From positions 3,102,230 to 3,166,229 of the forward strand of contig WARS01000007.1 of NCBI GenBank assembly GCA_008933995.1: a DNA stretch of 64,000 nucleotides, given 5' to 3'. The notes below the pieces were generated by a model. It was given only the letters and a program-made list of their open reading frames with translations. It was not told the DNA's origin and searched no databases. Position numbers and translations under genes: made by a program. Of this stretch, positions 27,371 to 39,214 are shown piece after piece (the first letter of the stretch is position 1; every line of letters starts with the position of its first letter). Source of the stretch: Datnioides undecimradiatus (lineage: Eukaryota > Chordata > Actinopteri > Lobotiformes > Datnioididae).

Positions 27371-28119
27371 CTGGAGAGGGTAAAATTAGAATCATGAACG
27401 CTAAGAGCAAGCAGGAATTAACAGAAATATCATTTGCCAAATGTACCGTTAATCGTTCTAAGAAGTTAATAAAAGGTGCTTTCTGTCTGGTTGTAATTAC
27501 TCACTGAAGTTACATCTTATGAGCAATTAGGACCATGAGCTGACCATGGTGCTGAAACAAGTGGCTGTCTGAGACGCCGGGGGAACTGTTGCCTGATTAA
27601 CACGCTGTGGAGGTGAAAGCTTCTCATGATGGAATGAGTCATCGTGTAACGTGAGCTCTGTGGTCAGTTTACATGTGAAGAAACTACAGATTCTTCTCTT
27701 CAATCCTCTTTAGCCTGACGGAAAAATCAATCCCTCACTCTAAAACACGGGCTCCCTTGCAATACGTTAAAAGACTAATTTACAAAATATGGTTAAAAGT
27801 AGATTTTTAAACACTATAATTTGAAATACATGCTTGTCAAAGTCTTCCATAATGCTGTTTTCAGATATACTCTTGTCCAATTAGTGCACTAATGAAGCCA
27901 ATAATGAAAGTGCAGGAACTCACCCAAGTCCCCGTCCGAGGATCGTCTCCACCGGGAGCCGCCGCAGGTGAAAATGACTGCTCTGATGAACTCTCTGCCG
28001 CACAGCTTCACCCCGTAGTCCCTCGGTATGATCAGTCTGCTCATCAGATCAGCCTGCACACAGTTGCATATGCCACCGACGCACACCACGGCCACGGCAA
28101 GAGTCAATCTCCACAGCAT
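27030..28119 (-). CDS. rln: Prorelaxin (relaxin family peptide precursor), complete, 2 exons
   Basis: Secreted peptide hormone precursor acting on leucine-rich-repeat or class A RXFP receptors. Joined exons give 537 nt and 178 aa. Signal peptide about 1-23. The B chain contains Cys40 and Cys52 and the receptor-binding cassette R-x3-R-x2-I as Arg42, Arg46, Ile49 (GREFIRAVIFTCGGSRW). A basic site RR at 58-59 starts the C peptide. KKKR at 151-154 precedes a 24-residue A chain with the insulin/relaxin pattern CC-x3-C-x8-C (Cys164, 165, 169, 178). The single intron lies in the C peptide (phase 1), as in all relaxins. Position between jak2 and plgrkt matches the human INSL6/RLN cluster, so I call it rln. 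The B chain is nearly identical to that of RLN3, so an rln3 label is possible, but gene order argues against it. Confidence 0.92.
27371..27923 (-). other. rln: rln intron, 553 bp
   Basis: Single GT-AG intron of rln. No other feature is seen. Confidence 0.85.
27924..28119 (-). CDS. rln: rln exon 1: signal peptide and B chain
   Basis: ATG at 28119-28117; hydrophobic leader, then the B chain. The donor GACTTGG|GTGAGT at 27924/27923 leaves phase 1. The codon joined across the intron is Gly. Confidence 0.93.
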
Positions 28120-29701
28120 TTTTCACTTGCCCTGACGGTGACTGCTGCTTAGCGCTGCACAAGGGGGGGGGGCAGGGGATCGGCTGAGCTCCACCTCAGG
28201 TCTGAACACTTCAGGTCCTGCTGGCTTCTCGGCTGCTTTGCTTCTGTCGGCAGAGTTCTGCTGCAGCCTGTTGAGCCGAATGCTGAAGTTGTGGAGATGC
28301 CTGGATGTGCCTCGTGTCGCAGAGCGGACTTTGGTTTCCTCTTCTTGTTCTCTCTGATGACCTAGTCCTAACTTATGTGTTCAACCCCAACCCTCTCCCT
28401 CCCATTCCCTCCCTCCTCCTCCCTCTCTCTCGCGCACACACGTCATTTAGATTGATGACAATGACGTACTTGAAGTTATTTCTTTATTGTGATACTGGGG
28501 CAATGGTTTTATGTGAAGAGTGTGCATGTGACTCACACACTGGCTGAAATAATCATTTTAAGACAAAATATATGAAGACGCGTATGATGTGCACAACGCT
28601 GGGTGGAACTGGGGACTGTAAATGGTTCGGGGCTTGTGTCCATGATGAAAACACATGCTTTGGTGTTTGCACAAGCTCCTGGCGTTAAAGCTTGGCTTCA
28701 CAGTACCACCAAGTCATTACAGATGATTGGACAGCAGGAAGTCTTTGTGGTGTTTTAATCAGATTTATAAATATTGTTTCCATGATGTCAGACATGAGTT
28801 AAAATGCAGGTAAATACATTCTGCATCAACATCAGCACCGTGTGACATTTTACATCCACTCAATACTTCAGTGACAGTAAAAATGAAAGGTGCACCATGC
28901 TAACTCTAGCTTTGGCTTAAAGCTCCTTAGCACTGAGATTTGATCTTGGCAAATGAACCAGTTGCTTTCGGTTACAATGGCTAACAGTTTTAGTGACACA
29001 ATTAAAACTCCTTTAATTAACATTTATCATAGTAACAGAATTGTCAGTCTTAGGCTTGAGCAGCTACATGTTCGCTCAACACAAATTCAGATTTTGGGTC
29101 TTTCTGCCCTCTAGAGGCCAAAGATCACACCCTGCTGCAGAAAATAAGAACATGATGAGCTGAGCTCAGACGTGACGCTGTGTCCCAATATCAGACTACA
29201 TCCTGAGTCAGAGTCCCTGTTTTAGTATGTTGTGTGACAAACCACACAACATGCAAACCAGATCCAAATTTCAGTGAGCTGTTGAGTCACATGACATAAG
29301 AAACGGAGCGGCGGTGAAGGAGTTCCAACTAAGACTGGAGAATAAAAAGGATTTTAATGTTCTTGTGAGGTGTAACTGGCAGTTACTCTCTCACTGTGAT
29401 GATTAGCACATGGGCAGGATGTAGCCTGAATGTGAGACACAGCGAGAGTTCCAGTGAAATGTAATTGATTCATACATCAGTGCTGAAAAAGTGTTGAGCA
29501 ACTCTAATAACAGTTACTACAAAACAACATCGTAAATACTGAGACTGATCTGACTCCGTCCATGATACAGAATTAGTGCAAACCGTGGACATAGTAGCAT
29601 CCAAAAAGGCAGGTGGTGTTTGTTTTCCATAATGAAGCAAAAGCGAAAGGAGTAAATGGATCAACCGGACGATTCGTATTCTGCCTTAAACGACCGACAC
29701 G
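28120..29701. other. Intergenic: rln upstream region and plgrkt 3' flank
   Basis: Contains a G homopolymer near 28165-28174, a pyrimidine-rich tract near 28388-28434 and an inverted pair of CRE-like words at 28440-28467. No coding exon was recognised. The plgrkt polyadenylation site should be in the upper part but no convincing hexamer was fixed. Confidence 0.5.
28440..28467. promoter_or_regulatory. Inverted pair of CRE half/core words upstream of rln
   Basis: ACGTCA at 28440-28445 and TGACGT at 28462-28467 face each other across 16 bp, about 320 bp upstream of the rln start codon. CREB/ATF proteins bind such words. Whether they act on rln is inference, and two 6-mers can occur by chance. 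Confidence 0.25.
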
Positions 29702-29829
29702 TTACTTCTCCAGCAGGGAGCTGAGGCTGCTTTTCGCCCGGCGGGCTTTCTCTATGCTTTCAAAAGTAGGAGTTCCGTTGGGCAAGTCCAGACGGTCGTG
29801 CTCTGACGCCATGATGCTCTCAGCCTCTC
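29702..29829 (-). CDS. plgrkt: plgrkt coding exon 4 (C-terminus)
   Basis: Acceptor CCTTTAG|GAGAGG (minus). It encodes EAESIMASE, the conserved TFESIEKAR and terminal Lys; TAA at 29704-29702. Confidence 0.92.
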
Positions 29830-32800
29830 CTAAAGGCCCGAGGGGAAACAAAGTGACGGTTTAATGTGTTTTATTGCGTATCGCTGATTTGGGCTGGTAA
29901 GGCGTGGACGCAGATTAATTCACGAGAAAACATTTATTGTTGTAACACAGCCTTCTTCATTTAATAAACGCTTGTTAATTATGGATCTGAGCCCCATTGA
30001 TTTTTTTTAATCTTCTTAATCTCTGAAGAGTGAGTCTGTTTGTGAGCCGGCACTGACGACCACAAGTCTTACCTCTCATCCGATAAATGAGAGTCCCGTA
30101 GGCGCTGTCCATCTGGTAGGCAAATATGAAGCCGAGGGGAATGATGGGAGCCAACAGGACTGGTTTCTTTCTTTTAATGGCACTGAAGAAGAATGTAGAA
30201 AGACGTTTAATATGAACCACTGATATGGAATAAAAGATTAAAAACTGCTCATATTTCCAGGCTGCGCGATTCTATGAGAGGTCAATCTGTGATTTGTTGT
30301 AAAATACAGCCCAATACAACCCCAATACAGCTGGTGATGACTCATGTCCCTGTGAATACTGGGAACATATTGATAAATTGTTCAACAGACTCACCCTTAC
30401 TGTTAAAGGGCTGCGCGGTTAAACTTGATGTGTCTAACGCTTTAAAACTACATTCAAGGAGCTTCATCAGTAAAGGCCACTGGACTCACACTGAAGCTGT
30501 GAACACTCAGGTCAGTGAGGATCACGGCACATAAGCTGGTACAAGTTCTGCTCTCAATGTGTGTGAGTGTGTGTGTGTGTGTGAGCGTGAATCTAGTGCT
30601 TAACAAAACAGCTGGGAGCGGAGCCCAATGAGCAGACGCACTCACCCCGCAGCGAGCCCCACAGCAGCCACTGTGAAGAAGGAGCCGAAGTATTTGAGGA
30701 ACTCTCTGGACCAGGCGATCTGCATCGCCATCTGCCTCTCTCTCATCTGGTTCTGCATCAGGATCTGACGCTCCATCTGCGTGTGCAACCGCACACACAC
30801 ACACGCGCGCGCACACACACACACAAACGACACAGAGGATGACATTTATAAACAAACGCGGACACATAACACCAGCACGTACTGTTTTCTGATCAGAAGG
30901 AGTTTCTGAAGACAAACAAACAAATTCCAAATAAATAAAGTAAAGCCCGACTGATATATCACAGCTTCTGTGTACACAACAAGACATTTTCAGTGCCAAA
31001 GATGTGTCTGGTTTAGAAACACCATCTTCATTTTGTAGTTTGTCCACCAGAGAGCACTGACAAGTTTAGTTTTCCACCGTGCAGCGTCGCTCAGCTCACA
31101 TCTGATCTCGTCCCTCTTTGTTTAAACAATAACATGTTTGTTGTGAGCGTGAGGAAATGGACATCAGTCGGGATTATGTTTTCAGATTATGTTTGTAGTT
31201 CTGCGTTCTCCGTGTTGCAATTCGTAACGCAGCACATAGTAAATATGTGGAATACATGGACAAACTCGTGATGTTACGCAACTGAAGTGAGAAGAGATAT
31301 AAAAGGTACAGCTGGACCTGAGAGCAGTGAGACAGGCAGGCGGAGACAGACGGGTCAAAGAGAGAGAGACAGCTTCAGGAGCAAGCTGGACCTCCGTCAG
31401 ATGAATCTTTTGTCTGCTGCTTCCTGTCTGACACTCGCTCACGTCTCCCTGAGCTGAAATACATGCTGCCTGCATAACAATTGCCGCTGAGTGACATTCT
31501 CGTTTAAAAGGCCTTTATTCTCCAAAAGTGAATGTGTCAAAGTTGAGCTTTTATTTCCACTTAACCACAGAGTGACACTAACTCACCGATGATGCAAAGG
31601 TTCAAAAAGTGACCACGGCGCCATTCAAATGCGTGCATGACGTGACGCGGATGACATAAATTACAACGTGTCTGAGAAGCATCGTTTTCATTTCAGACCC
31701 TCCCGTCCATTCGCCAGCAGCTCTGTACGGCGGCGTTAATGGCTCAGCGTTACGTCACGCTGAAGCTTCACTGGATGAAATTAGGAAGGTGGGGCCTGAA
31801 GCACCGACTGACTGAGACTCTACATTATGGAATTTGAAGGTCTGCATTCAAAAGTTTATTTTAAATAGAATGAGCGAGCTGTGCAATAACAGACATGTCG
31901 TCTGATTAACATCTCTACACGTACCGTACTACAATATGTAAAACTGGTGGCCTCTGCGGTACGACAGTGCAGCATCACCTACAGTTAATGTGAAAACCTC
32001 TATGAAACCCCTACCTCAGGACAGAACAGGCCTCCGGCGCGCAGCAGGCCTCTGAATAAACCAGCCAGAGTTCATTTAACATGTTTTATGAGGGAGTCGG
32101 CTTCATATGGACCAACTCCCAGTGTTAAATGTGTTTAACTTGTCAAGCAGAATGAATAAGGGCAAGAGTGATCAGTCACCCTCCCTCAGGGCCTGACAGT
32201 AGGCCTGAGAAATGATCTCCACTCACCAGCTGCTCATTGACAGCCATGCTGCTGGAGTGATAATGGTCCTAAGCTAATCGAATTCATATTCAACAGAAAG
32301 AGAAATTAGGAATGATTTGACATGTTTTAAACTAAAGAAATGTGAGGGCAACTTTTCTGTTTTTGCATTTTGCTGGAATCTGTGGGTGTGGGCCCTCACC
32401 CCAAGATAATATGGTTATCTTGGACGTGCAGGTGGAGGAGAGCGGATGTGGAGGTCCAGGGCTGGTGTGGTTACATGTGGTCCTCTGGCTGTGATGCACT
32501 CGGATGTACTAACAAATCGTTGGGTCGCCGGTGACATCTGTGACATCTTCTGTAATTAAACCGCGCATTTTAAAGTGGCCTTACATTGTGATCATCCCAC
32601 TGCACATCTGTGTAATAATCACAGCTGAATCAGCATCTTGGGGAGAGCTTATTGAAATGGATTTTAAGAAATGTGTGAGCAGAGTTTGCAGGAAAAACAT
32701 GTGTGTGGCTCTCTATAATCACTCATCTCCTGATCAAACTGGTTCGAACAGTGCGCACATTTTTCTCAGATGTTGTATCTACTTCACTTCCTCAGCGTGA

Positions 32801-34248
32801 TCCGGTCCTGTCTCTGAGGTGAAAAGCATAGAAAGTGTAATGTTTGCCTTGTAAATCGCGCTGAGGAACATGTAGCACGTATCTTTATAGATCCAATGTG
32901 ACGAAACTGTAATGAATCGCTTTTTGTGGTAAATACATGATGTAATTAGCGCTCCTGTTGTGACTGAGTGGGGTGATTTGATGACTAAAATGCGGGGCTA
33001 CTAATAAACCTCGGTGGTTGAGGGAAGGGAACGTGTTGAAGTGAGATGCTCAGGAGGGTTCAGGTGTAATCATCAGGCTGAGACGTCATTGGCTGGTTAA
33101 AGTACAGTAAAAAGCACTTACACTAATGTCGCGCAATCAACCCTTTAAATCTAAGCTAATATGGTTATTAAGCACGCTGTTAGGCTGATTGTGGTTCAAT
33201 CAACACGAACATTTAAAAGACTTATTTTAGTCAAACATCACTACAACTGTGTTGATGGGTTCATTATCGAACATTTTTCACTTTAGACGGTTGGCTGGAC
33301 CAAACCAATGGAAGACAATGGGCACATTTTTCATTATTTACACTTTAAAAACTGAATTTCTGACCAATGAATCAGCAAAATTATTGTCAGATTAATCAAT
33401 AACAGAAATAACTTTTAGTTTCAGCCCCACTGTATTCACAAAGTGTATTGACAGAAAAGCTGACGCCCTACGGATTAAAAAAAACTCTTTAAATACATTT
33501 AAGATGCAAATAGAGAAGAAAACCCATCCATTCACCTGGAACATGGGCATGAAATTCTGAGTGCACTGGGAACTTTAAACTGGGAACATGGGCAGAAATT
33601 GTGAGTACTTGAGAAGTTTCTGTGTACATTTTACTCATCTGTCATGAAACTGACTACGGTTACTGTAACCAAGCTGACTGCAGCCGTTACTCTCTCCAGG
33701 AAGGAGGAAGCTACACACTTTAAAGCCTCAGGGGCGAGTGTTTCATACACGAGACAGACTCTGGGTGGAGCGTGTGTCAAAGTAATGAAAATCACAGGAA
33801 CTCCCTCAGTAATCAACAGTTTGCCTTCTGATCACAGGTTTTTTGGAGCTAAATGTGGTGAACAACAGCGCACCAGTGGTTTCTCATCGAAATTAGCCGC
33901 AGTTCAAATAGAAACCACATTCAGCAGGTGAAGCTAATGACTCAAGAATTTAATAGTGTTTTGAATTAGATCCTTTTCCAAGGACAGTGAGGGGAAATTA
34001 CTGATCCATCCACAGAACCCCCCCCCCATGGTCCTCAGGAGCGAGAAATGTGTAATAAAGAGTTTCTGGTGACAGAGTTAAAGAGACGTCACCTCTCATC
34101 AAGCCATCGCAAAACAGGAAGCAGATCAGAGATACTGGATGTTTGATTGTAAAAACTACCTACTGATGGTCAGCGATAATTATTTTAACCCTTGAGTCAT
34201 CCGCTTGTCCATTTCTGTAAAAGAGAGTGTAAATTTTCCAGTGGACAA

Positions 34249-34296
<48 letters not shown>

Positions 34297-37200
34297 GGGA
34301 CTGTGTACGCGGAGGTGGAATCCAAATGTAACCGATATATTATGTTGTATATTTCTTATATTCAGAGTAAAACAGAGTCAACACCTGACTATTGATATGT
34401 GGTTTAAATGCACTGCTCTCATTGGCTCATATAAACTTCACCAGCAGCTGAACACATACTTGCTGTAATCTCTATAAACAGTTGAAGAACCATATTTCTG
34501 ATCCCTATTGGATCATTCGCACATGTATCTGTAAACAGAGAGTAACGGCTTCACCTCCGCCGTCCTCAGTCCCAGCATTGTCGGCGCAGATGCAGCCGAC
34601 ATGGAGCTGAGTCTCACATGCTTTGTGGGAATCCTGGTGGACGTTTGGCTCAGCTCATATGAACAGTCCAATGATATGATACGGAATCCGGAAACTAAAC
34701 GTCCCGAGTTGGACCCCACCTACGCTCCCCTTGGATCAAAGCATCAAAGAGCCGTTCCTCGTGCACTGCTCTATCTGCTGCTTCACTGCACTCACAGTCA
34801 CTAACAGGAATGAACTCATCAAAACCACAAACACATATAGCCCCTAAATCTGCTTCCAACAGCTGTGATCACAAATGCACCCGAACCGCTCAATGTCCTC
34901 TCACAACCCCAGGACGTGCAGGGGAAAGCCTGCTTTGCCGGATAATTTATGCCTCCTGTCGTGACTGGAAATTGGGTATCTTATGAAAGCAGATACAGTC
35001 TCTGAGTACATTAATACCTGCTATGGTGCCAGTACCACACAGGGGTGTGCTCAACTCTATCCTGAAGCTTCCTTGCACATCTGTGTCACAGTTCTTCCGT
35101 CGAACAGCCGAGAAAGGATGGACACCAGGAAAAAGGCATGCCGCGTGGAAACAACGCTCCTCATGAATCACCTGACAACCATGGACGGTTATTCTGCCGA
35201 AGTGAATCGATATGTACTGATTAGATGTTTCACGCCAACAGTCTTGGGTTAGGATCTGGGTTATAGTTAGACCCAATCAGTACGATTTCCACTTGGCAGT
35301 CAGAAAGGAAAACAATAAAATATATCTAATCTGTTCTATTAATAAATCTAATGTTAAACTACAAGTTGGGTAAAAGTTGGCTAGCCGCTGGGCTAATTAG
35401 ATTTAAGCTAACACCGGAGATAAACAGAAACTGGCTGTTTTGTCACTGAACGTCATCAACGACGTCTTAATCAGGACTTAATCAGGAGTTAAGGAGGAAA
35501 GAATGACTGAACAAGATTACAAATACAGACATCTGGTGTCAGGGCTTGACAGTTTTGGTAACTTGTGGTGAGTTGGTGTTTAAGTCTAACACGGAACCAG
35601 AACAATGACTGTAATCGTGCTTTCTACTTGGAAGATATTTCAGGGAAAAACACTTTATTTTTGACTGATACAAACTGTTTCCACAGGACTTTCCACCGTG
35701 ATGACACTGAGTTCTCAAACCCATCAGCTACAAGCGACATCATGTCTCTCTCATGGAAACATCACAAGGGATGACCAATAGATTTCAAAGGCAAGCTTGG
35801 ACAAGCAGTGGAGGATTACACAATGGCTGCGAGACAGTGACTGGAAAAGGCAGTGAAGAAAAAGTGAAAGAAAGAAATGAGCCATGATGAGTCCACTGTG
35901 AAGGTGACAAAGCGAGCAGCGCTGAGGCACTGAGCAGGAAATTCACTGACATTTTCTAAAGGCTGTGGACACACGGAGCAAAACAGTATTTGGAAATGTG
36001 ACACGCCGGAATCATCACGACAGCGAGACCCACGACACACACACACACAGCTACCATGGCTAGCACGTTAGCTGGGTGAAAACAAACTCTGAAATGTTCA
36101 ACTGAGCTGGAAAGGGATTTTGATGGTTCATTGACATGTATCAGGGGCTGCCACCAAACCTCTGTCCTGGTGCTATTTACTTATTACTATAAGGTAGTGT
36201 AATGCAGTGTGTAATGCTTATAATGCACTGCGTCACACACCACTGCTACTGGATCATATTTTACAGAGAAAATGTCCAGCTTCCCCTCTGACGTCCTCCG
36301 GCTGCTTGGCCTCAACTCGCATTTTGACTTACGAAGTTTCTTCACAGACACAGAGCTAAAAGAAAATTGTTGCTACAGTAACCATGAGCAGTTGTTGACT
36401 GGGGTTGCTGTTGGCTCGACAGTGCAGCAAACGGTCCAGACTGGGAGCACCGCTGTGACAGAAGCTCTGGAAAAGCACCTGAAACCCCCAAGGTTTTAAG
36501 GCGCTTGGCGCTGGCGGGGGAATCAGACTCAGCGGCCTCTACAGACATCATGACAGAGGAGGGACTGAACAGGAAGCTGACAGAGGAAGCTGAGAAGAGA
36601 GAAAGAGAGAGCGACCGAGCAAGAAGCCGGACAGGAAATCTCACATTGGCTTTCTGTGAAATATGAGTTCGCAGGAAAGACGCCTGGTTGGCCTCCTTGC
36701 TGTCGTAACTGTGTTGCACTGGCTTGATGTTCGGCTTTGTTAGCGGTTGTTGCCTCACTAGTTTATGATCATACATAATGCCATCATAACAACATCATGA
36801 CAACAGTGTCAGTGGTTCGAGCCTCTGAAATGACACCTTTCATCCATCAGTAATGACTTGTGAGGGCTCCTCAGGGTGCCACTGATGACCCCTTTCAGAC
36901 CAAACTAATACTGGATACTTGCTTTAACCATAACCAGGTATCAACTAAGGTCAAACTATGGCATGTGTACTTATATTCCAATTGACTTTATTAACCGATT
37001 TATTATGAGCTGGATTTCTGACGTGTCCCACAGTTTCCACCATCCATCATTTGATCGAGAGCTCTCAGATGTCCCACCAGCCTAGCATTCAGATGCAGCT
37101 CCGGCTGCACTGATGCACTGTAAGTCTGAGTCTGTTGAGGTGAAAAGTGTGTACAAAGGTGAGGAAACTGGTCAACTCTGCTTATTTTATTGAGTCCACT

Positions 37201-39201
37201 ATTTAGAAGTGTTACCAACACCTAGCAGACTTTATCTTTTTTATTGCCTCCCTGTGTCCAGCTGTGTCCAACTATGTGACTGTATAGTACCTGCAAATTT
37301 ATGGTTTTGAAAAGCGTAAACTTTATTTATCATTAGTGTTTGCATTAGATTTAGAAGGTGATGAAACAAATTAAAAGCATTGCGCTCTTTGTTCACCTTC
37401 TTCACACTCAACCCCACAAGTTCACTGGCAGCACAACCCTACTATTAGCAGCCGGGACCCGATGCTGAATATAAAGTGAATAAAAACATCTCATACGTCA
37501 TTTCACGGCTGTCATTTATCTCCAGGACATGTGTCATACATAACACACCAGCATCAATTTTCAAGTAATGTTAAAGATGGACCGTATGGTCTAAATACAA
37601 TGCCCATTGACTTTGACTTAAGAGGCCACAAGGCAAGAGCGGGGAAAGGATCAATTAGCTATGAATGATGTGACTTGAAAACATTGGCAAGCAATCATCT
37701 TTGACATCTTAATGCAGGGGGAGGCAACAGCTGCTGCTACACAGATATGCTGAAATTGCTAGGGTCAATCTCATTCATTAAACCTGCTGATGTAAAAATA
37801 CAGTTTCATTGTCGAAGATAAAAAAAGCAGCAAATGATTTCCTCTCACGAGTCGAAACGTAACGCTTGACCACAGGCGACCCCTGAAGACCCTGAGTGAG
37901 TTCTGCTCAGCCAAGATCTGAAAGGTTCAATTAATCCAAATTATTAACATAACAATACGAGCTAAAATAGAAGCTGTGGCCATTTCTGCTTTTAATCAAT
38001 CTAAGCAGACAGACAGATGATGATAAAATGAGAAATGTCATACTGCACTGTATTCAAAAACGATTTTCAACAAGTGTGAATAATAAATATGAATGCGCCT
38101 GTAGTACGTTACGTCAATCAAACAACGTAGATCAGCAACAGCTATGCTTAACCATGTACCTGAAATTTACCTGTGAGTCATCATCGAGGCCTAAATTAGG
38201 GCGCTATGGAACTCGATCGCCCAGCCTCAGCCATCACTGACTGATGTTAGTCATCGCCGACCACATTTACAGCGTGCAGAGCGCCAGAAAATTACAGAGC
38301 AGACAACGCAACAAAGCTTTTGGGCATATGTTGGATAATGTCATTGCAGTTATGACAGTCACACATCCCACCTGCTGCTCAGCAGCTTGCGGGCATGAAT
38401 AAATCACAACAGATTGGCCTCAAAAAGGGACAAAATACAATCCCTTTTTTTAAATGAACAAACAAACAATAATAATGGGTGCAATAAAACCCGTGCTCTC
38501 TAAATGGAAATGCTGAGATTGGAATCAAGGTTTGTATCCCTGGCCTTTACACTCCATGTGGGCCTGTGTGTGACTCCATGAGTTCAGCTCCATTTGTGCC
38601 GGCTGGTAATTTGATTAAAAAATATTGTTTTAATAATATGCAGTATGTGAGGACAGTATAAAAAGAAGTATTAGAGTTTGATGCTGGGACACAGTTTAAG
38701 ACAGCATTTCTAAATCAGGTCATACAGCAGGTCCTTAGTGTGTCAGCTGATGCTGTGCTCTCTTAGTGTAGTGAAAATTTCCATATTCCTCAAATAAACA
38801 AAGTGTCACACAGTGAGTTTTGGGTTGTTGGGACATTGGAGGCTTTTGTGGGTGATCCGGCCTTTACCTGTATCACATGCTTTACTTAGCAGTGGGACAT
38901 CTACACTATATCCAAAGCTGACAGATGCTTATGTGCAAAACCATAATCCAAAATGTGGTACACTCCAACCCACAGTGCATCAAGCACAAATCCCCCAGCA
39001 CATGGCTGCAACATTCCATACTCCACCTGACACAGGTACAGGTTTACAGATGCATGGGGAAATACCTGCTGCAGGGCAGATCAGATCTTTTGCACAGCGA
39101 TGTTATCCAGCTTCACTCACCTGCAGCCGTGAATTGTGGAGCATGAACTCCTGCTGCCTTTTAAAGTTTGCATCCATTGATTTGGACAGTAGAAACCCCA
39201 T
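29702..39201 (-). CDS. plgrkt: PLGRKT, plasminogen receptor with C-terminal lysine, complete, 4 coding exons
   Basis: Integral membrane protein that binds plasminogen through an exposed C-terminal lysine and promotes its activation on the cell surface (known for mammalian PLGRKT). Joined exons give 450 nt and 149 aa (human 147). The sequence starts MGFLLSKSMD, has the highly conserved block QMRERQMAMQIAWSREFLKYFG (residues about 37-58), and two hydrophobic segments at about 53-72 and 79-97 separated by a KRKK turn. It ends in LLEK, so the functional terminal lysine is kept. Exons: 39121-39201, 30646-30776, 30073-30182, 29702-29829, with phases that join cleanly. The first intron is 8.3 kb. 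The ATG exon starts at a splice acceptor, so a noncoding exon lies upstream. Confidence 0.94.
30073..30182 (-). CDS. plgrkt: plgrkt coding exon 3 (second membrane segment)
   Basis: Acceptor TTCTTCAG|TGCC; donor ATGAGAG|GTAAGA. It encodes AIKRKKPVLLAPIIPLGFIF and AYGTLIYRM. Confidence 0.93.
30558..30583. repeat. GT-rich microsatellite
   Basis: Interrupted (GT)n tract in the plgrkt intron. Confidence 0.85.
30646..30776 (-). CDS. plgrkt: plgrkt coding exon 2 (conserved core and first membrane segment)
   Basis: Acceptor CACGCAG|ATGGAG; donor GCGGG|GTGAGT. It encodes MERQILMQNQMRERQMAMQI and WSREFLKYFG. A CA/CG repeat (30791-30826) abuts the acceptor. Confidence 0.94.
30791..30826. repeat. (CA)n/(CG)n tract beside the plgrkt exon 2 acceptor
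   Basis: Alternating purine-pyrimidine run of CA, then CG, then CA units. On the plgrkt sense strand it forms the sequence just 5' of the splice acceptor, in place of a normal pyrimidine tract. Confidence 0.9.
33536..33610. repeat. Imperfect tandem duplication, about 43 bp period
   Basis: The words 'ctggaacatgggcatgaaa' (from 33537) and 'ctgggaacatgggcagaaa' (from 33580) start two similar units, each followed by TT(C/G)TGAGT. Two copies only. Confidence 0.6.
34251..34296. repeat. (GATA)n microsatellite
   Basis: About 11 uninterrupted AGAT units within the plgrkt intron. Confidence 0.95.
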
Positions 39202-39214
39202 GGTGCCGCTGTTA
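39121..39214 (-). CDS. plgrkt: plgrkt coding exon 1 (N-terminus) with 13 nt of 5' UTR
   Basis: Acceptor (minus) TATCCACAG|TAACAG at 39215/39214, ATG at 39201-39199, donor CTGCAG|GTGAGT. It encodes 27 residues, MGFLLSKSMDANFKRQ and on to HNSRLQ, matching the human N-terminus. Coding part 39121-39201. Confidence 0.92.

Larger units (their letters stand above)
30777..39120 (-). other. plgrkt: plgrkt intron 1, 8.3 kb
   Basis: Long intron with no recognised exon on either strand. It includes a short tandem duplication at 33536-33610, a C homopolymer at 34019-34027, a GATA array at 34251-34296 and otherwise unique AT-rich sequence. Confidence 0.7.

Noticed and set aside
34180..34215. TTAACCCTTGAGTCA as a second piggyBac-type end
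   Set aside because: No matching inverted end with TTAA was found nearby.
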